From NCBI RefSeq assembly GCF_003121405.1, contig NZ_QBUY01000017.1, positions 52,579-116,578 on the forward strand: DNA of 64,000 nucleotides, given 5' to 3'. How positions within the stretch are numbered: the stretch's first letter is position 1; every line of letters starts with the position of its first letter. Origin of the DNA: Paraburkholderia sp. C35. GTDB lineage: Bacteria > Pseudomonadota > Gammaproteobacteria > Burkholderiales > Burkholderiaceae. Below, piece after piece: positions 8,359 to 17,760 of this stretch. Both the position numbers and the translations under genes were made by a program. Below the pieces are notes generated by a model. That model saw nothing but the letters and a program-made list of their open reading frames with translations, had not been told where the DNA came from and did no database searches.

Positions 8359-8604
8359 ATGCTGAACCCGTCGAAATCCGACTGCATCACGATTCTCTCC
8401 GCCGCGAGTCAGTTGCCTGACGATTCGCTCCTTCCACTCGACTTTCGCACGCTCGGCCTCTCGCGCAACGGGATGGAAACGGCCGCCGCATTTCTGATCG
8501 AACGCGCCTGCTTCAAGCGCTACAGCGAAGCCGACGGACATTATGCCGTCGGTGGGCTGTCCTTGCAGGGTCGCTGGCGTCTCGACCAGCTGTCGAACGG
8601 CTGA
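8359..8604 (+). CDS. small hypothetical protein
   Basis: An 81-residue soluble protein of unknown function. It has no signal peptide or membrane segment. The sequence ends in a pattern (RYSEADGHYAVGGLSLQGRWRLDQL) that could be a small beta-hairpin or wing, but I recognise no family. Support for it being real comes from a ribosome site (GAGGA about 9 nt before the ATG), a good upstream promoter with an overlapping inverted repeat, and codon use like its neighbours. It diverges from the GH15 gene across a 243-bp region. Confidence 0.6.
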   Translation: MLNPSKSDCITILSAASQLPDDSLLPLDFRTLGLSRNGMETAAAFLIERACFKRYSEADGHYAVGGLSLQGRWRLDQLSNG

Positions 8605-8806
8605 CGCGACAGGCGTTCTTCGGCCGCAGCCGGGATTCGCTACAGCACACGGACAATCAGGATCAAGCTCACGCGGACCGCGACAAGCGGCCCGCACGTG
8701 GCCGTTCGTGCTTTCAGCGCGCCGTATGGACGCGTCGAAAGCACGTGCGCCCGCCCGCGCGCAGCGAACGTAGGAATGGCGATCAGGAAAACGCTGGCAA
8801 GCGCCG

Positions 8807-8962
8807 TCAGAAGTGCGCCGTGACACCGACGCCAAACAGCCCGATCAGCCCGATGATGATCAGATACAGCGCGACGATGAAGTTGAGCAGGCGCGGCATG
8901 ATCAGAATGAGAATGCCGGCGATCAGCGCGACGAGCGGGCCGAGCGTGAGATGAATGTTCAT
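8807..8962 (-). CDS. small membrane protein, DUF3096 family
   Basis: A 51-residue, almost wholly hydrophobic protein with two membrane helices (about residues 5-23 and 27-46). The pattern LVALIAGILILIMPRLLNFIVALYLIIIGLIGL is typical of DUF3096 proteins, widespread and of unknown function. The start at 8962 is set by a strong Shine-Dalgarno (AAAGGAG, 6 nt spacing); the longer in-frame reading upstream has none and is Arg-rich. It stands alone, diverging from the lactonase-type gene. Confidence 0.8.
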   Translation of the reverse strand: MNIHLTLGPLVALIAGILILIMPRLLNFIVALYLIIIGLIGLFGVGVTAHF

Positions 8963-9237
8963 GGCGACTCCTTTGTTCGAATTGTTCGATTTGACGATGG
9001 CGGCAGACAGGCTGCCGGATGCCTGCGCTCGCCGATGTGACTGTGCGAGCGCGAACAACGCTCTTATACTTGCCCCAAATACGAGATCGACGATTGGCGG
9101 TGCTCGCCTTGCCATGCGGTAATGCGTAGGGCCACGATCGTCATGCATCCGTCAGACACCACGGCACGCTTCGATCCAGCCGCGCGGCAGACCAGCGACA
9201 CACACGAACCAAATAACCGTCTCGCCAGGAGGTCGTC

Positions 9238-10500
9238 ATGCAGCGTCGTACACGAGCCTTAGCGTGTGCCGTGCCACAGTCTTTCAATTTGCATCACAGC
9301 GCGCGTCTGTCCGCCCGTTCGATCATAAGAGGTTTGACACTGATGGTTTCGATTGCCGCTACGCAGGCTTTCGCTCAAGGCCCGGCCGCAGTGCCCGCCG
9401 ACGGCGTCTACGATCTGATCGTCGGTACCTATACAGGGCCGAAGAGCGAAGGCATTTATGTTTATCGTTTCGACACGAAATCGGGCGATGCGACCCAGGT
9501 GTCGTCGGCGAAGACGGATAATCCGTCGTACGTGATCGCATCGCGTGACGGGCGTTACGTGTATTCCGTCAACGAGCAGCCCGGCGACAACGGTCCCGCC
9601 GATCAGCGCGGCGGCATCAGCGCTTTCAGCTTCGATGCGAAGAGCGGGCAGTTGACGTTCCTGAATCGTGTGTCGTCGGATGGTAACGATCCGTGCTATC
9701 TGAGCATTTCGCCCGATGGCAAATATCTGACGACGGCGAACTATTCGGTCGCCGCGAATCCGGGTGGCAGCTTCGCCGTGTTTCCGTTGCAGGCAGATGG
9801 ACAGGTCGGCGCGTCGGTGCTGACCGTGCATCACGACGGCGGCGGACCCGTGAAGGGGCGCCAGGACAACGCGCACGTGCATTCCACGGTGTTCTCGCCG
9901 GACGGCAAGTATCTGTTCGCACAGGATCTCGGCACCGACAAGCTCTACGCGTACCGCTACACACCCGACGGCAGCCGCGGCCTGTTAGGTCCGACCGAGA
10001 AGCGCTACACGGACGTGAAAGCCGGCTCCGGCCCGCGTCACCTCGTGTTCAGCGCGGACGGCAAGCACGCATATCTGACGAGCGAACTGACGGCCACCGT
10101 CACCGTGTTTAGCTATGACGACGGCAAGCTGACGCAACTCCAGGTCGTGCCGATGACGAAGCCGGGCTGCAAGGGGCAGGTCGGCGCGGCGGCGATCCAT
10201 CTGTCGCCGGATGGGCGCTTCCTGTACGCGAGCAATCGCGGCGACGCGAACGAGAGCGTCATCTACGCAGTCGATGCCGCCAATGGGCATATCCGTGAAG
10301 TCGGCCGGCAGTCGAGCCTCGGCAAATCGCCGCGCGAGTTTTCGATCGATCCGACCGGGAAGTGGCGGATCGTCGGCAATCAGAACAGCGATACCGCGTA
10401 TGTGTTCCGCCGCGATCCGGAAAGCGGGATGCTGGAAGCGAACCCGAAGCGCATCGATATCGGTTCGCCCGTGGACTTCAAGTGGGTGTCGCCGTCGTGA
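9238..10500 (+). CDS. secreted lactonase-family beta-propeller protein (6-phosphogluconolactonase-like)
   Basis: A 420-residue exported protein with a seven-bladed beta-propeller of the lactonase family that includes YbhE/Pgl. The N-terminus is a signal peptide with a long Arg-containing n-region and hydrophobic core GLTLMVSIAATQAFAQ (about residues 32-47); cleavage is likely after the Ala-Gln. The propeller carries repeated blades with SPDGKYL, FSADGKHAYL and LSPDGRFLYASNRG motifs. Export argues against the cytoplasmic pentose-phosphate step, so it may act on other lactones or be a carbohydrate-related periplasmic protein. The start is supported by a strong AGGAGG 5-6 nt before the ATG. A terminator follows at 10564-10614. 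Confidence 0.85.
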   Translation: MQRRTRALACAVPQSFNLHHSARLSARSIIRGLTLMVSIAATQAFAQGPAAVPADGVYDLIVGTYTGPKSEGIYVYRFDTKSGDATQVSSAKTDNPSYVIASRDGRYVYSVNEQPGDNGPADQRGGISAFSFDAKSGQLTFLNRVSSDGNDPCYLSISPDGKYLTTANYSVAANPGGSFAVFPLQADGQVGASVLTVHHDGGGPVKGRQDNAHVHSTVFSPDGKYLFAQDLGTDKLYAYRYTPDGSRGLLGPTEKRYTDVKAGSGPRHLVFSADGKHAYLTSELTATVTVFSYDDGKLTQLQVVPMTKPGCKGQVGAAAIHLSPDGRFLYASNRGDANESVIYAVDAANGHIREVGRQSSLGKSPREFSIDPTGKWRIVGNQNSDTAYVFRRDPESGMLEANPKRIDIGSPVDFKWVSPS

Positions 10501-10563
10501 TGATGGCGGCGTGAGAGAGGGCAGGGCGCCGTCTCGCGCAATCGTGCGTTGCTTGTTAAAAGT

Positions 10564-10614
10564 AAAAGGCCGCAGCGGGTTCTGATTTTTCTGTCGAACT
10601 CGCTGCGGCCTTTT
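10564..10614. terminator. bidirectional Rho-independent terminator
   Basis: Arms AAAAGGCCGCAGCG (10564-10577) and CGCTGCGGCCTTTT (10601-10614) pair perfectly around a 23-nt loop and end in a T-run. It serves the converging lactonase-type and ftsK genes. Confidence 0.8.
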
Positions 10615-10632
10615 TGTTTGCTTCGGAACGTC

Positions 10633-13600
10633 TTACTCTGCCGGTCCCGGCGCAAGCACTTCGCGGCTGCCGTTGATGCCCATCGCCGACACGAGGCCCG
10701 CCGTTTCCATCTGCTCCACCAGCCGTGCCGCGCGGTTATAGCCGATACGCAACTGCCGCTGCACCGCCGAAATCGACGCGCGGCGCGTGCGCACGACGAA
10801 CGCGACGGCTTCGTCGTAAAGCGGATCGGCTTCCGCATCCGGCGTCTCGCCGAACAGATCCTGCGTGGCGCCGCCATCCGTCGCGGGACCGTCCAGAATC
10901 CCTTCGACATATTCCGGCTCGCCAAACTGCTTCAGATGCTCGACGATCGCGTGCACTTCCTCGTCGGCGACAAACGCACCGTGCACGCGCTGCGGATAAC
11001 CCGTGCCGGGCGGCAGGAACAACATGTCGCCCTGGCCGAGCAGCGATTCGGCGCCCATCTGGTCGAGAATCGTGCGCGAGTCGATCTTCGACGACACCTG
11101 GAACGCGACGCGCGTCGGAATGTTCGCCTTGATGAGACCCGTGATCACGTCGACGGAAGGGCGCTGCGTGGCGAGAATCAGGTGGATGCCCGCCGCCCGC
11201 GCCTTCTGCGCGAGACGCGCGATCAGTTCTTCGATCTTCTTGCCCGCGACCATCATCAGGTCGGCCAGTTCGTCGATCACGACGACGATCAGCGGCAGCG
11301 GCGACAGCGGCTCGGGCGCATCCGGCGTCAGCGAGAAAGGATTGCCGATCTTCTTCTCTTTGGCGGCGGCGTCGCGGATCTTCTGATTGAAGCCCTGCAG
11401 ATTACGCACGCCGACAGCCGACATCAGCCGGTAGCGCTTTTCCATTTCGCCGACGCACCAGTTCAGCGCGTTCGCGGCGAGCTTCATGTCGGTCACGACG
11501 GGCGCGAGCAGATGCGGAATGCCTTCGTACACGGAAAGCTCCAGCATCTTCGGGTCGATCATGATCATGCGCACGTCTGCGGGCGTCGCCTTGTACAGCA
11601 GCGAGACGATCATCGCGTTGATCGCCACCGACTTGCCCGAACCCGTCGTGCCCGCCACCAGCATGTGCGGCGCCTTGGCGAGATCGGTGACGACGGGGTG
11701 GCCGGTGATGTCCTTGCCCATCGCGAGCGTCAGATTCGACGTGGACTTCTGATAGACATTCGCCTCCAAAATTTCCGACAGGCGGATCGTCTGACGCTTC
11801 GCGTTCGGCAGTTCGAGACCCATGCAGGTCTTGCCCGGAATCGTCTCAACGACTCGGATCGATGTCAGACCGAGACCGCGCGACAGATCCTTCATCAACC
11901 CGACGATCTGGCTGCCGCGCACGCCGAGTGCCGGCTCGACTTCGAAGCGCGTGATGACGGGCCCCGCCGACGCGCCGACCACCGTCACGGGCACCTTGAA
12001 TTCCTGCAGGCGCTGTTCGATTAGCGCGCCCGTTTCGGCGAGTCTCTCTTCGCTGACGGGTTCGGCATCGGACGCGGCGGGCGCGAGCAGATCGAGAGAG
12101 GGCAATTCGATGTGCGAGGCCGACGGCGCGTGGAATTCGAAAGCGGGCCCGCTGTGGCCGCGCACGGCAGGGCGGGGCGCGGCGGCGGGTGGTGCTGATG
12201 GCTGGGCGTCGGGCTGCGTGTTGTCTGGTGCGTCTAGTGCGTCTTGGGCGTCGGGCGCAGCGTTGTGTTCGATTTGCTGCTGCACAGGCTCGGGTTCGTT
12301 TGCCACATGCAACGCGGGTGCGTGCGTGGGCGCATGCGTCGTCATACCGGGGAAGCGCACGATGTTCGAAGGCGCGTCGGGCGTATCCGGCGATTCATCG
12401 TGCGACGTTTCTTCAGCGGCGCTTACGCTGGCGACGGGTTCGAGCGGCTCGACGGGATCGTCATCACTGAACGCGGTTGAATCCGAATCGTGAAGCGGCT
12501 GCATCGACGGACTATTCGCCGATGCGACGCGCAGTAGCGAAACAGACTGCGTGATCGCTTCCCAAGGCGCGGCAGACGCTGCTAGAGCCTCCGGCTCAGC
12601 TGCGACTTCGTCCACGAGGACCGTTGCCGGTTCGTCCCAGGGTGCCGGCTGCGCTGCGAACTCCGACACATGTGCGACCGGCGCATGCTCGACAACAGCG
12701 ACTTGTGCTGGCAATTCGGGCTGGGTCGCTTCGGCTTTCGGTTCGTCGTGTTGTGTTGTCGCAATCGGTTCAGCTGTTGCAAGCGAATCGGCTGGCGAGG
12801 ATTGCGCAACAGGCACCGAAATCTCGCCGACAGGCTGGGGCGTCGAGACTTCAACGGGCTGTGCAGGCGTTGCGAGTTCAACGTGAGGAGCGGGCGTTGG
12901 CTCAGCTGCTTCGACTGTCTTCACCGGTTCCGGTTGAACGGACGGTTGAAGATGCTCTGCGACAGCTTGCTCAGCGGTCGCAGCCGGCGTTTGCGGCGCA
13001 GACTCGACGAATTGCGTTAGCGGAGCCGTCGGCTCCACGACCAGCGCCGACGACGCAGTCTGATCGGCTTTCTCGTCATGCGCATACTCGTCCTGCGGAT
13101 CCAAAGCGGCAGCCGGTTCCGCGATAGGCGCGGCCTGCGAGGCAATCGCCGCTTCGAGCGCCGACACAGCCTGATCGACGGCAGCAACAGCCGCCGCGCC
13201 CGCCACGACGGCAGGCATCGCCGTCACCCCAGAAGCATGAGCCGCGCTCGCAACAAACGCCGTTTGCGGAACTACCGCATCGATAGACGCCGGCGCATTG
13301 GCGGGCGCACTGCGAGTATCAGCGACCCTGGCCGGATCGCTTGCCGTGCGACGTGCAAGGCTCGCTCCTGCGAGCGTGGTCCAGCGCGCCGCGTTTTCTT
13401 CGATGCTGCGCAAGGTTTCCTGCACGCTCGACGCCGGCGCAGCGGACTGAGCGGGCGAATGAAGCGGTGAAGGCGCGGACGCATGAGCGGGCGCATTGGC
13501 ACGCGTGAAAGCGGGCACCTTGAGATTCGGCGCCGCGCCGCGCATGGCGGACGAACTGCCCTGCGCACCCGTGCGCCGGGTCTGCGAAGCCGTCGCAGCC

Positions 13601-14583
13601 GTGCCGACGGACGCCGACTGACGCATGTGCGCCAGGGTCGCCGCACGCAAGGCCGCCGAACGCGCCGATGTCACGGCTGGACTCGTCGTTGCACCGCGTG
13701 CCGCTGCATTGGCGGCTGCCGCTTTCGACGACTGCAGCGCCGCCGTGCTGCCAAATACCGTTGGCGGCGTGGCCGCGACGCGAGCGGCTTCCATTGTCGC
13801 GGGCGGGACCTCGCGCGGCGGCGTTCGGACCGGCTCCGGGTTGAGCCAGCCGGAAGGCGCGACCGGTTCGGCGGGCGCCCACGAGGCAGGTGCGCTGGTC
13901 CGCTGGGCGGACGCGTGACTTGCCGTTGCGGTACCCGTCGAGCCAGCAGTTGCGTTGCGCACAAATCCGCCCGTGCCCGCCGGTGTGTGAACTGGCGTCG
14001 CCATCGCTTCGGCCGTCATGCCAGCGGCGCTTGCGGCGCCTGCTGCACCCGCAGCGCGTTTCATCGAAGGCGGCCGCCACACGGTCGGCCGCGCATAGCG
14101 TCCATTGGTTTTCGGCGCCATCGTGTTGATGGGCGCGCTGCTGTGCGACGGCGTCGTGTCGGTGGCTACGCGCGAGTGGCTGCGCGGTTCGTCTTCGCGC
14201 GCGCTACGCGACAGCCCGAGGCCAAATGCCACATTGGCCCACGCAACGAACGACGACCACCTGAAGCCGATCAGCCACGGCAGCGAGATCGCGAACAGGC
14301 CGAGCATCACGAGCGGCGTGGCGACGCGGCCCATCAGATGCGTGAACCCGGTCGACAGCGCATGCCCGAGGCCATTCATGCCCTGCACGTTGACAAGGGT
14401 TGCTTCCAGCGTGCAGCTCGCGGTCAGCACACACAGAAAGCCGAGCCACAGCCGGATCGTGCCGGGGCCGCGCAGGCCCACGCCGCCCGGCAGCGCGGAC
14501 TTCACGAGACGCCACACCAGAGGAAGAAACCAGACGGCGGAAGCGCCGAACCAGCCGAAAACTACCGTTTGCATGCTAGACAT
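10633..14583 (-). CDS. ftsK: FtsK/SpoIIIE-type DNA translocase, long-linker paralogue
   Basis: A DNA-pumping ATPase of about 1316 residues. The N-terminal about 115 residues hold three membrane helices, fewer than the four of E. coli FtsK. A very long low-complexity Ala/Pro/Glu/Thr linker (about residues 130-830) precedes the motor. The motor has Walker A GTTGSGKS near residue 978 and Walker [13 protein letters not shown] near residue 1102. The C-terminal gamma winged-helix (about residues 1250-1310: [33 protein letters not shown]) normally reads KOPS sites. Burkholderia genomes often carry two ftsK genes, so this is probably the longer paralogue rather than the only one. The start is uncertain: TTG 14586, ATG 14583 and ATG 14574 all lack a good ribosome site. 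Confidence 0.9.
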   Translation of the reverse strand: MSSMQTVVFGWFGASAVWFLPLVWRLVKSALPGGVGLRGPGTIRLWLGFLCVLTASCTLEATLVNVQGMNGLGHALSTGFTHLMGRVATPLVMLGLFAISLPWLIGFRWSSFVAWANVAFGLGLSRSAREDEPRSHSRVATDTTPSHSSAPINTMAPKTNGRYARPTVWRPPSMKRAAGAAGAASAAGMTAEAMATPVHTPAGTGGFVRNATAGSTGTATASHASAQRTSAPASWAPAEPVAPSGWLNPEPVRTPPREVPPATMEAARVAATPPTVFGSTAALQSSKAAAANAAARGATTSPAVTSARSAALRAATLAHMRQSASVGTAATASQTRRTGAQGSSSAMRGAAPNLKVPAFTRANAPAHASAPSPLHSPAQSAAPASSVQETLRSIEENAARWTTLAGASLARRTASDPARVADTRSAPANAPASIDAVVPQTAFVASAAHASGVTAMPAVVAGAAAVAAVDQAVSALEAAIASQAAPIAEPAAALDPQDEYAHDEKADQTASSALVVEPTAPLTQFVESAPQTPAATAEQAVAEHLQPSVQPEPVKTVEAAEPTPAPHVELATPAQPVEVSTPQPVGEISVPVAQSSPADSLATAEPIATTQHDEPKAEATQPELPAQVAVVEHAPVAHVSEFAAQPAPWDEPATVLVDEVAAEPEALAASAAPWEAITQSVSLLRVASANSPSMQPLHDSDSTAFSDDDPVEPLEPVASVSAAEETSHDESPDTPDAPSNIVRFPGMTTHAPTHAPALHVANEPEPVQQQIEHNAAPDAQDALDAPDNTQPDAQPSAPPAAAPRPAVRGHSGPAFEFHAPSASHIELPSLDLLAPAASDAEPVSEERLAETGALIEQRLQEFKVPVTVVGASAGPVITRFEVEPALGVRGSQIVGLMKDLSRGLGLTSIRVVETIPGKTCMGLELPNAKRQTIRLSEILEANVYQKSTSNLTLAMGKDITGHPVVTDLAKAPHMLVAGTTGSGKSVAINAMIVSLLYKATPADVRMIMIDPKMLELSVYEGIPHLLAPVVTDMKLAANALNWCVGEMEKRYRLMSAVGVRNLQGFNQKIRDAAAKEKKIGNPFSLTPDAPEPLSPLPLIVVVIDELADLMMVAGKKIEELIARLAQKARAAGIHLILATQRPSVDVITGLIKANIPTRVAFQVSSKIDSRTILDQMGAESLLGQGDMLFLPPGTGYPQRVHGAFVADEEVHAIVEHLKQFGEPEYVEGILDGPATDGGATQDLFGETPDAEADPLYDEAVAFVVRTRRASISAVQRQLRIGYNRAARLVEQMETAGLVSAMGINGSREVLAPGPAE

Positions 14584-14710
14584 CAACGAATGACGGATGC
14601 GCGTGCGCGCGACCCGTCGAGTTTAACTGGGCAAAGCAGGCGGTTGCCGCGCCGCGCATCCACGAGCGGGCGCTGCACCCGGCCGGCGTCGACGCACACA
14701 CGGCTCACGG

Positions 14711-15319
14711 TCATTGGCCGCGCCGCGCGAACACGAGCGTGTCGCCGTTGTCGAGGATCAACTGGAGTTGCTGCGGCTTGCGCATATCGACACCCGAGCG
14801 CGACACATGGGCAAGCGCGTCGAGATACGCGCCTTCGATCTTGCCGCCCGGCGTCGCGCACGCCATGCGCGTACCGGCGAGCGGCCCGAAGCTCAGCCTG
14901 CCGTCTTTCAGCATGTAGGTGCCCGTGTAGCGATTGCAGCCCGAGAAGCCACTCGCGCGGCGCAGGCCCGTTTCTGTCGACAGCACCAGCGTGATGGGTT
15001 CGCCGCCGGCGCTGCCGGGCACGTCCTGCGTGCCGCCTGCCGCGAGCTTCCAGCTGCTCAGCTGCCAGTCGGTGTTGTCGAGCAGTTGCGTGGCGGCGGC
15101 GTTGAATGGGTCGGGTGGCGGGGCTTCGGAGTCCAGATGCTTCGGCATCGAGCAGGCGGCGACGAGCATCGACAGGGAGGCTGCCATCGACACCACGGCC
15201 AGCGCACGTCCGACGTGCCGGCGCAGCGACGCGCGCACCGTTGCGTCAGGGGCAGGCGACGATGCGTCGGGGGTTGCGCTCGAGCGCGCGTCGCGTGGCG
15301 TGGCAGACGTGGGCTGCAT
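14711..15319 (-). CDS. META domain (HslJ-like) lipoprotein
   Basis: A 202-residue envelope protein. A disordered N-terminal stretch of about 35 residues precedes a hydrophobic segment ending in the lipobox LVAAC, so it is probably a lipoprotein. The C-terminal about 110 residues are a META/HslJ domain: the start DNTDWQLSSW, the GFSGCNRYTGTYMLKDGRLSFGPLAGTRMAC core and the strand LQLILDNGDTLVFAR. HslJ is linked with heat and novobiocin tolerance in E. coli; the role here is unknown. AGAGGA before the ATG at 15319 sets the start. The long cytoplasmic leader ahead of the lipobox is unusual; an internal start nearer the lipobox cannot be excluded. It diverges from purT. Confidence 0.82.
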   Translation of the reverse strand: MQPTSATPRDARSSATPDASSPAPDATVRASLRRHVGRALAVVSMAASLSMLVAACSMPKHLDSEAPPPDPFNAAATQLLDNTDWQLSSWKLAAGGTQDVPGSAGGEPITLVLSTETGLRRASGFSGCNRYTGTYMLKDGRLSFGPLAGTRMACATPGGKIEGAYLDALAHVSRSGVDMRKPQQLQLILDNGDTLVFARRGQ

Positions 15320-15584
15320 GTCGTCGTTCCTCTCTAAACTGGCGAAGGCGTAAGGGTATCGCACTACGCTGGCAGCATGCGAGCGCAAACGCGGCTGCCG
15401 AAACGCATAAGGCAAAACGTCACCGCGTTCGTCGGGCGTCCGCGGGGCGCGGCGGCGCGCGAAAAAGCACGGTCCCCAGCACGGGTTATCGGCACGCGGC
15501 GGCTGCAGCCGCAGGGGCCGCGCATGTTAACATCGCCGCAGTCATTCATTAACACGCTTTTTGTCAAAATTTTCTGGAGCTTCC

Positions 15585-16799
15585 ATGCAGATCGGCCAAC
15601 GCATCGGCACACCGCTTTCGACCTCGGCTACGCGCGTCATGCTGCTCGGCGCAGGCGAACTCGGCAAGGAAGTGATCATCGCGCTGCAACGGCTTGGCGT
15701 CGAAGTGATCGCGGTGGACCGTTATCCGAACGCGCCGGGTCATCAGGTCGCACATCGCGCGCACGTGATCGACATGACGGACGCGAAGGCGCTGCGCGCA
15801 CTCGTCGAAAAAGAGCAGCCGCATCTGATCGTGCCGGAAATCGAGGCGATCGCCACGGATGCGCTCGCGGCCATCGAAACGGAAGGCGTCGCCGAAGTGA
15901 TCCCGACGGCGCGCGCCACGCAGCTGACCATGAACCGCGAAGGCAGCCGCCGCCTCGCCGCCGAGGAACTCGGCCTGCCCACCTCGCCGTACGCGTTCGC
16001 CGATTCCATCGACGAACTCAAGGCGGGCATCGCGAAAGTCGGTTATCCGTGCGTGGTGAAGCCGGTGATGTCGTCGTCGGGCAAGGGGCAATCGGTGCTG
16101 CGCAGCGATTCGGACGTCGAGCAGGCGTGGCAGTACGCGCTGGCAGGCGGCCGTGTGAATCATGGCCGTGTGATCGTCGAGGGCTTTATCAATTTCGAGT
16201 ACGAGATCACACAGCTGACCGTGCGCGCAATCGATCCCACCAGCCAGCAGACGGCCACGTATTTCTGCGAGCCGATTGGTCACGTGCAGGTCGCGGGCGA
16301 CTATGTCGAATCGTGGCAGCCGCAGCCGATGAGTCCGCTCGCACTCGAACGCTCGCGCGATATCGCCGACAAGGTGACCAAGGCGCTCGGCGGTCGCGGC
16401 CTGTTCGGCGTGGAACTTTTCGTGCGCGGCGATGACGTATGGTTCTCGGAAGTGAGCCCACGTCCGCATGACACGGGGCTCGTGACGCTCGCGTCGCAGC
16501 GTTTCTCGGAGTTCGAATTGCATGCGCGTGCCATTCTCGGCCTGCCCGTCGATACTACCCTGCGTGCGCCGGGTGCATCCGCGGTGATCTACGGCGGGCT
16601 GGACGAAGAGGGCATTGCGTTCGAAGGCGTCGCGCAGGCGCTCGCCGTGCCGGGCGCGGATCTGCGTCTGTTCGGCAAGCCGGAGAGTTTCGTCAAGCGC
16701 CGCATGGGTGTTGCGCTGGCGACGGGCGGCGACATCGGCGAAGCGCTGCAGCGTGCGAAGCTGGCTGCCGGCGCGGTCAAGCCGGTGTCGGCGAAATAG
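15585..16799 (+). CDS. purT: formate-dependent phosphoribosylglycinamide formyltransferase (GAR transformylase 2)
   Basis: Catalyses ATP- and formate-dependent formylation of GAR, a folate-free alternative to PurN in purine synthesis. The 404-residue ATP-grasp protein has the N-terminal Rossmann-like pre-ATP-grasp domain ([13 protein letters not shown]), the glycine-rich nucleotide loop [12 protein letters not shown] and the metal-binding strand [14 protein letters not shown] near the end. Length and motifs are normal for PurT. The ATG at 15585 is preceded by TGGAG at suitable spacing. Two small envelope genes follow on the same strand. purD, in the same pathway, lies 25 kb away. Confidence 0.95.
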   Translation: MQIGQRIGTPLSTSATRVMLLGAGELGKEVIIALQRLGVEVIAVDRYPNAPGHQVAHRAHVIDMTDAKALRALVEKEQPHLIVPEIEAIATDALAAIETEGVAEVIPTARATQLTMNREGSRRLAAEELGLPTSPYAFADSIDELKAGIAKVGYPCVVKPVMSSSGKGQSVLRSDSDVEQAWQYALAGGRVNHGRVIVEGFINFEYEITQLTVRAIDPTSQQTATYFCEPIGHVQVAGDYVESWQPQPMSPLALERSRDIADKVTKALGGRGLFGVELFVRGDDVWFSEVSPRPHDTGLVTLASQRFSEFELHARAILGLPVDTTLRAPGASAVIYGGLDEEGIAFEGVAQALAVPGADLRLFGKPESFVKRRMGVALATGGDIGEALQRAKLAAGAVKPVSAK

Positions 16800-16838
16800 G
16801 CGCGGTGGTGTGAAGTCGCAGCGGCGAGGAGCGGTGCA

Positions 16839-17042
16839 GTGAAAGCAGAGCAGTCAGGCAGGCATATCTTGCGGCGCATCGCGCTGGTCGCATCGGCCGT
16901 CTTGCTGGCGACGGCGCTCGGCGGCTGCGGGCTGGCCGCTGCGCCATGCCGTGTCGCATCGGCGGGATTGAAGATCGTGCCCGTGGTCGGCCACGTGGCC
17001 GCCGCCCCGCCCGATGCCTGCGCCGACGTGATCGATCCATGA
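16839..17042 (+). CDS. small predicted lipoprotein (DUF6726-like)
   Basis: A 67-residue protein that starts at GTG with a good ribosome site (GGAGCGG). A basic n-region and hydrophobic helix end in the lipobox LGGC (Cys30), so the mature product would be a lipid-anchored peptide of about 38 residues with further cysteines. Small lipoproteins of this kind recur in Burkholderia genomes; assignment to DUF6726 is from memory of the pattern and is not certain. It lies between purT and the MliC-type gene and may share their transcript. Confidence 0.65.
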   Translation: MKAEQSGRHILRRIALVASAVLLATALGGCGLAAAPCRVASAGLKIVPVVGHVAAAPPDACADVIDP

Positions 17043-17103
17043 TTCGCAAACTTCGGCAGGGGCGCGCAGTCATACGAAAGGGCATCCGCATACGAGGCAT
17101 TCG

Positions 17104-17475
17104 ATGAGCAGAAGGTGGGGTGCATGGCTGGGCGTGCTGGTGTGGTTCGCGACGTCAGGCGCAGTCCGCGCGGCGGAGTTGCTGCCGTTGCCCGATATCC
17201 GCACTGCGCACCGCGTGACGCAGAAATACACCTGCGCGACGGGCCGCATCGTGCAGGTCACGTATCTGAACGCAACCAACGGTCAGAGTTTCGCGGTGCT
17301 GCCCGTGAAAGGCAAACAGATGCTGTTCGTCAACGTGCTGTCCGGCTCGGGCGCGAAGTATCAGGCGGGCAGCTATACATGGTGGACCAAGGGTCCGCAG
17401 GCCACGCTCTACGACGCCATGCAGGGCGACGATGCGCCGCCGCTGCTTTCCGATTGCGTGACGATCGTCCGTTGA
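17104..17475 (+). CDS. MliC-family lysozyme inhibitor, secreted
   Basis: A 123-residue periplasmic or envelope protein. A signal peptide (residues about 1-23, ending ...AVRAA) is followed by a small beta-barrel of the MliC/PliC type. The features are the first strand QKYTCATGRIVQVTYLN, the invariant loop SGSGAKYQAGSYTWWTKG, whose Ser/Lys contact the active site of C-type lysozyme in this family, and a terminal Cys likely bonded to the Cys of the first strand. No lipobox is seen, so it is more like soluble PliC than lipid-anchored MliC. It probably protects peptidoglycan from host or competitor lysozyme. It follows the small lipoprotein gene by 61 bp. Confidence 0.82.
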   Translation: MSRRWGAWLGVLVWFATSGAVRAAELLPLPDIRTAHRVTQKYTCATGRIVQVTYLNATNGQSFAVLPVKGKQMLFVNVLSGSGAKYQAGSYTWWTKGPQATLYDAMQGDDAPPLLSDCVTIVR

Positions 17476-17760
17476 TATTCGGTTGACGCATGCGCGCACC
17501 GTTCGTGACGCAGCGCCGCGTAACGCCAGGCTTTCTTCTACGTTTCAACCTTATCTTTAACCCAGCAGGCACCGTTGTCCGCCACGCGCCCGCGCGACGA
17601 CACGTTTTGGCCTCCGGTAGTAAGCTGTGTGCCACGCACAGGCCGCGCCCCGTTTCGATGCATTGGCGCGGCTGTCATCGTCTTCGATCATCCTTGTCCG
17701 CGTGCCGTCTCTTCACCCTGGGACGGCCCGGTCCGCGTTCGTCGTCAAACGAGACTTCCC

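Noticed and set aside
8275..8835. 186-residue minus-strand frame over the small gene at 8359
   Set aside because: No ribosome site or family; the plus-strand gene has both promoter and ribosome site.
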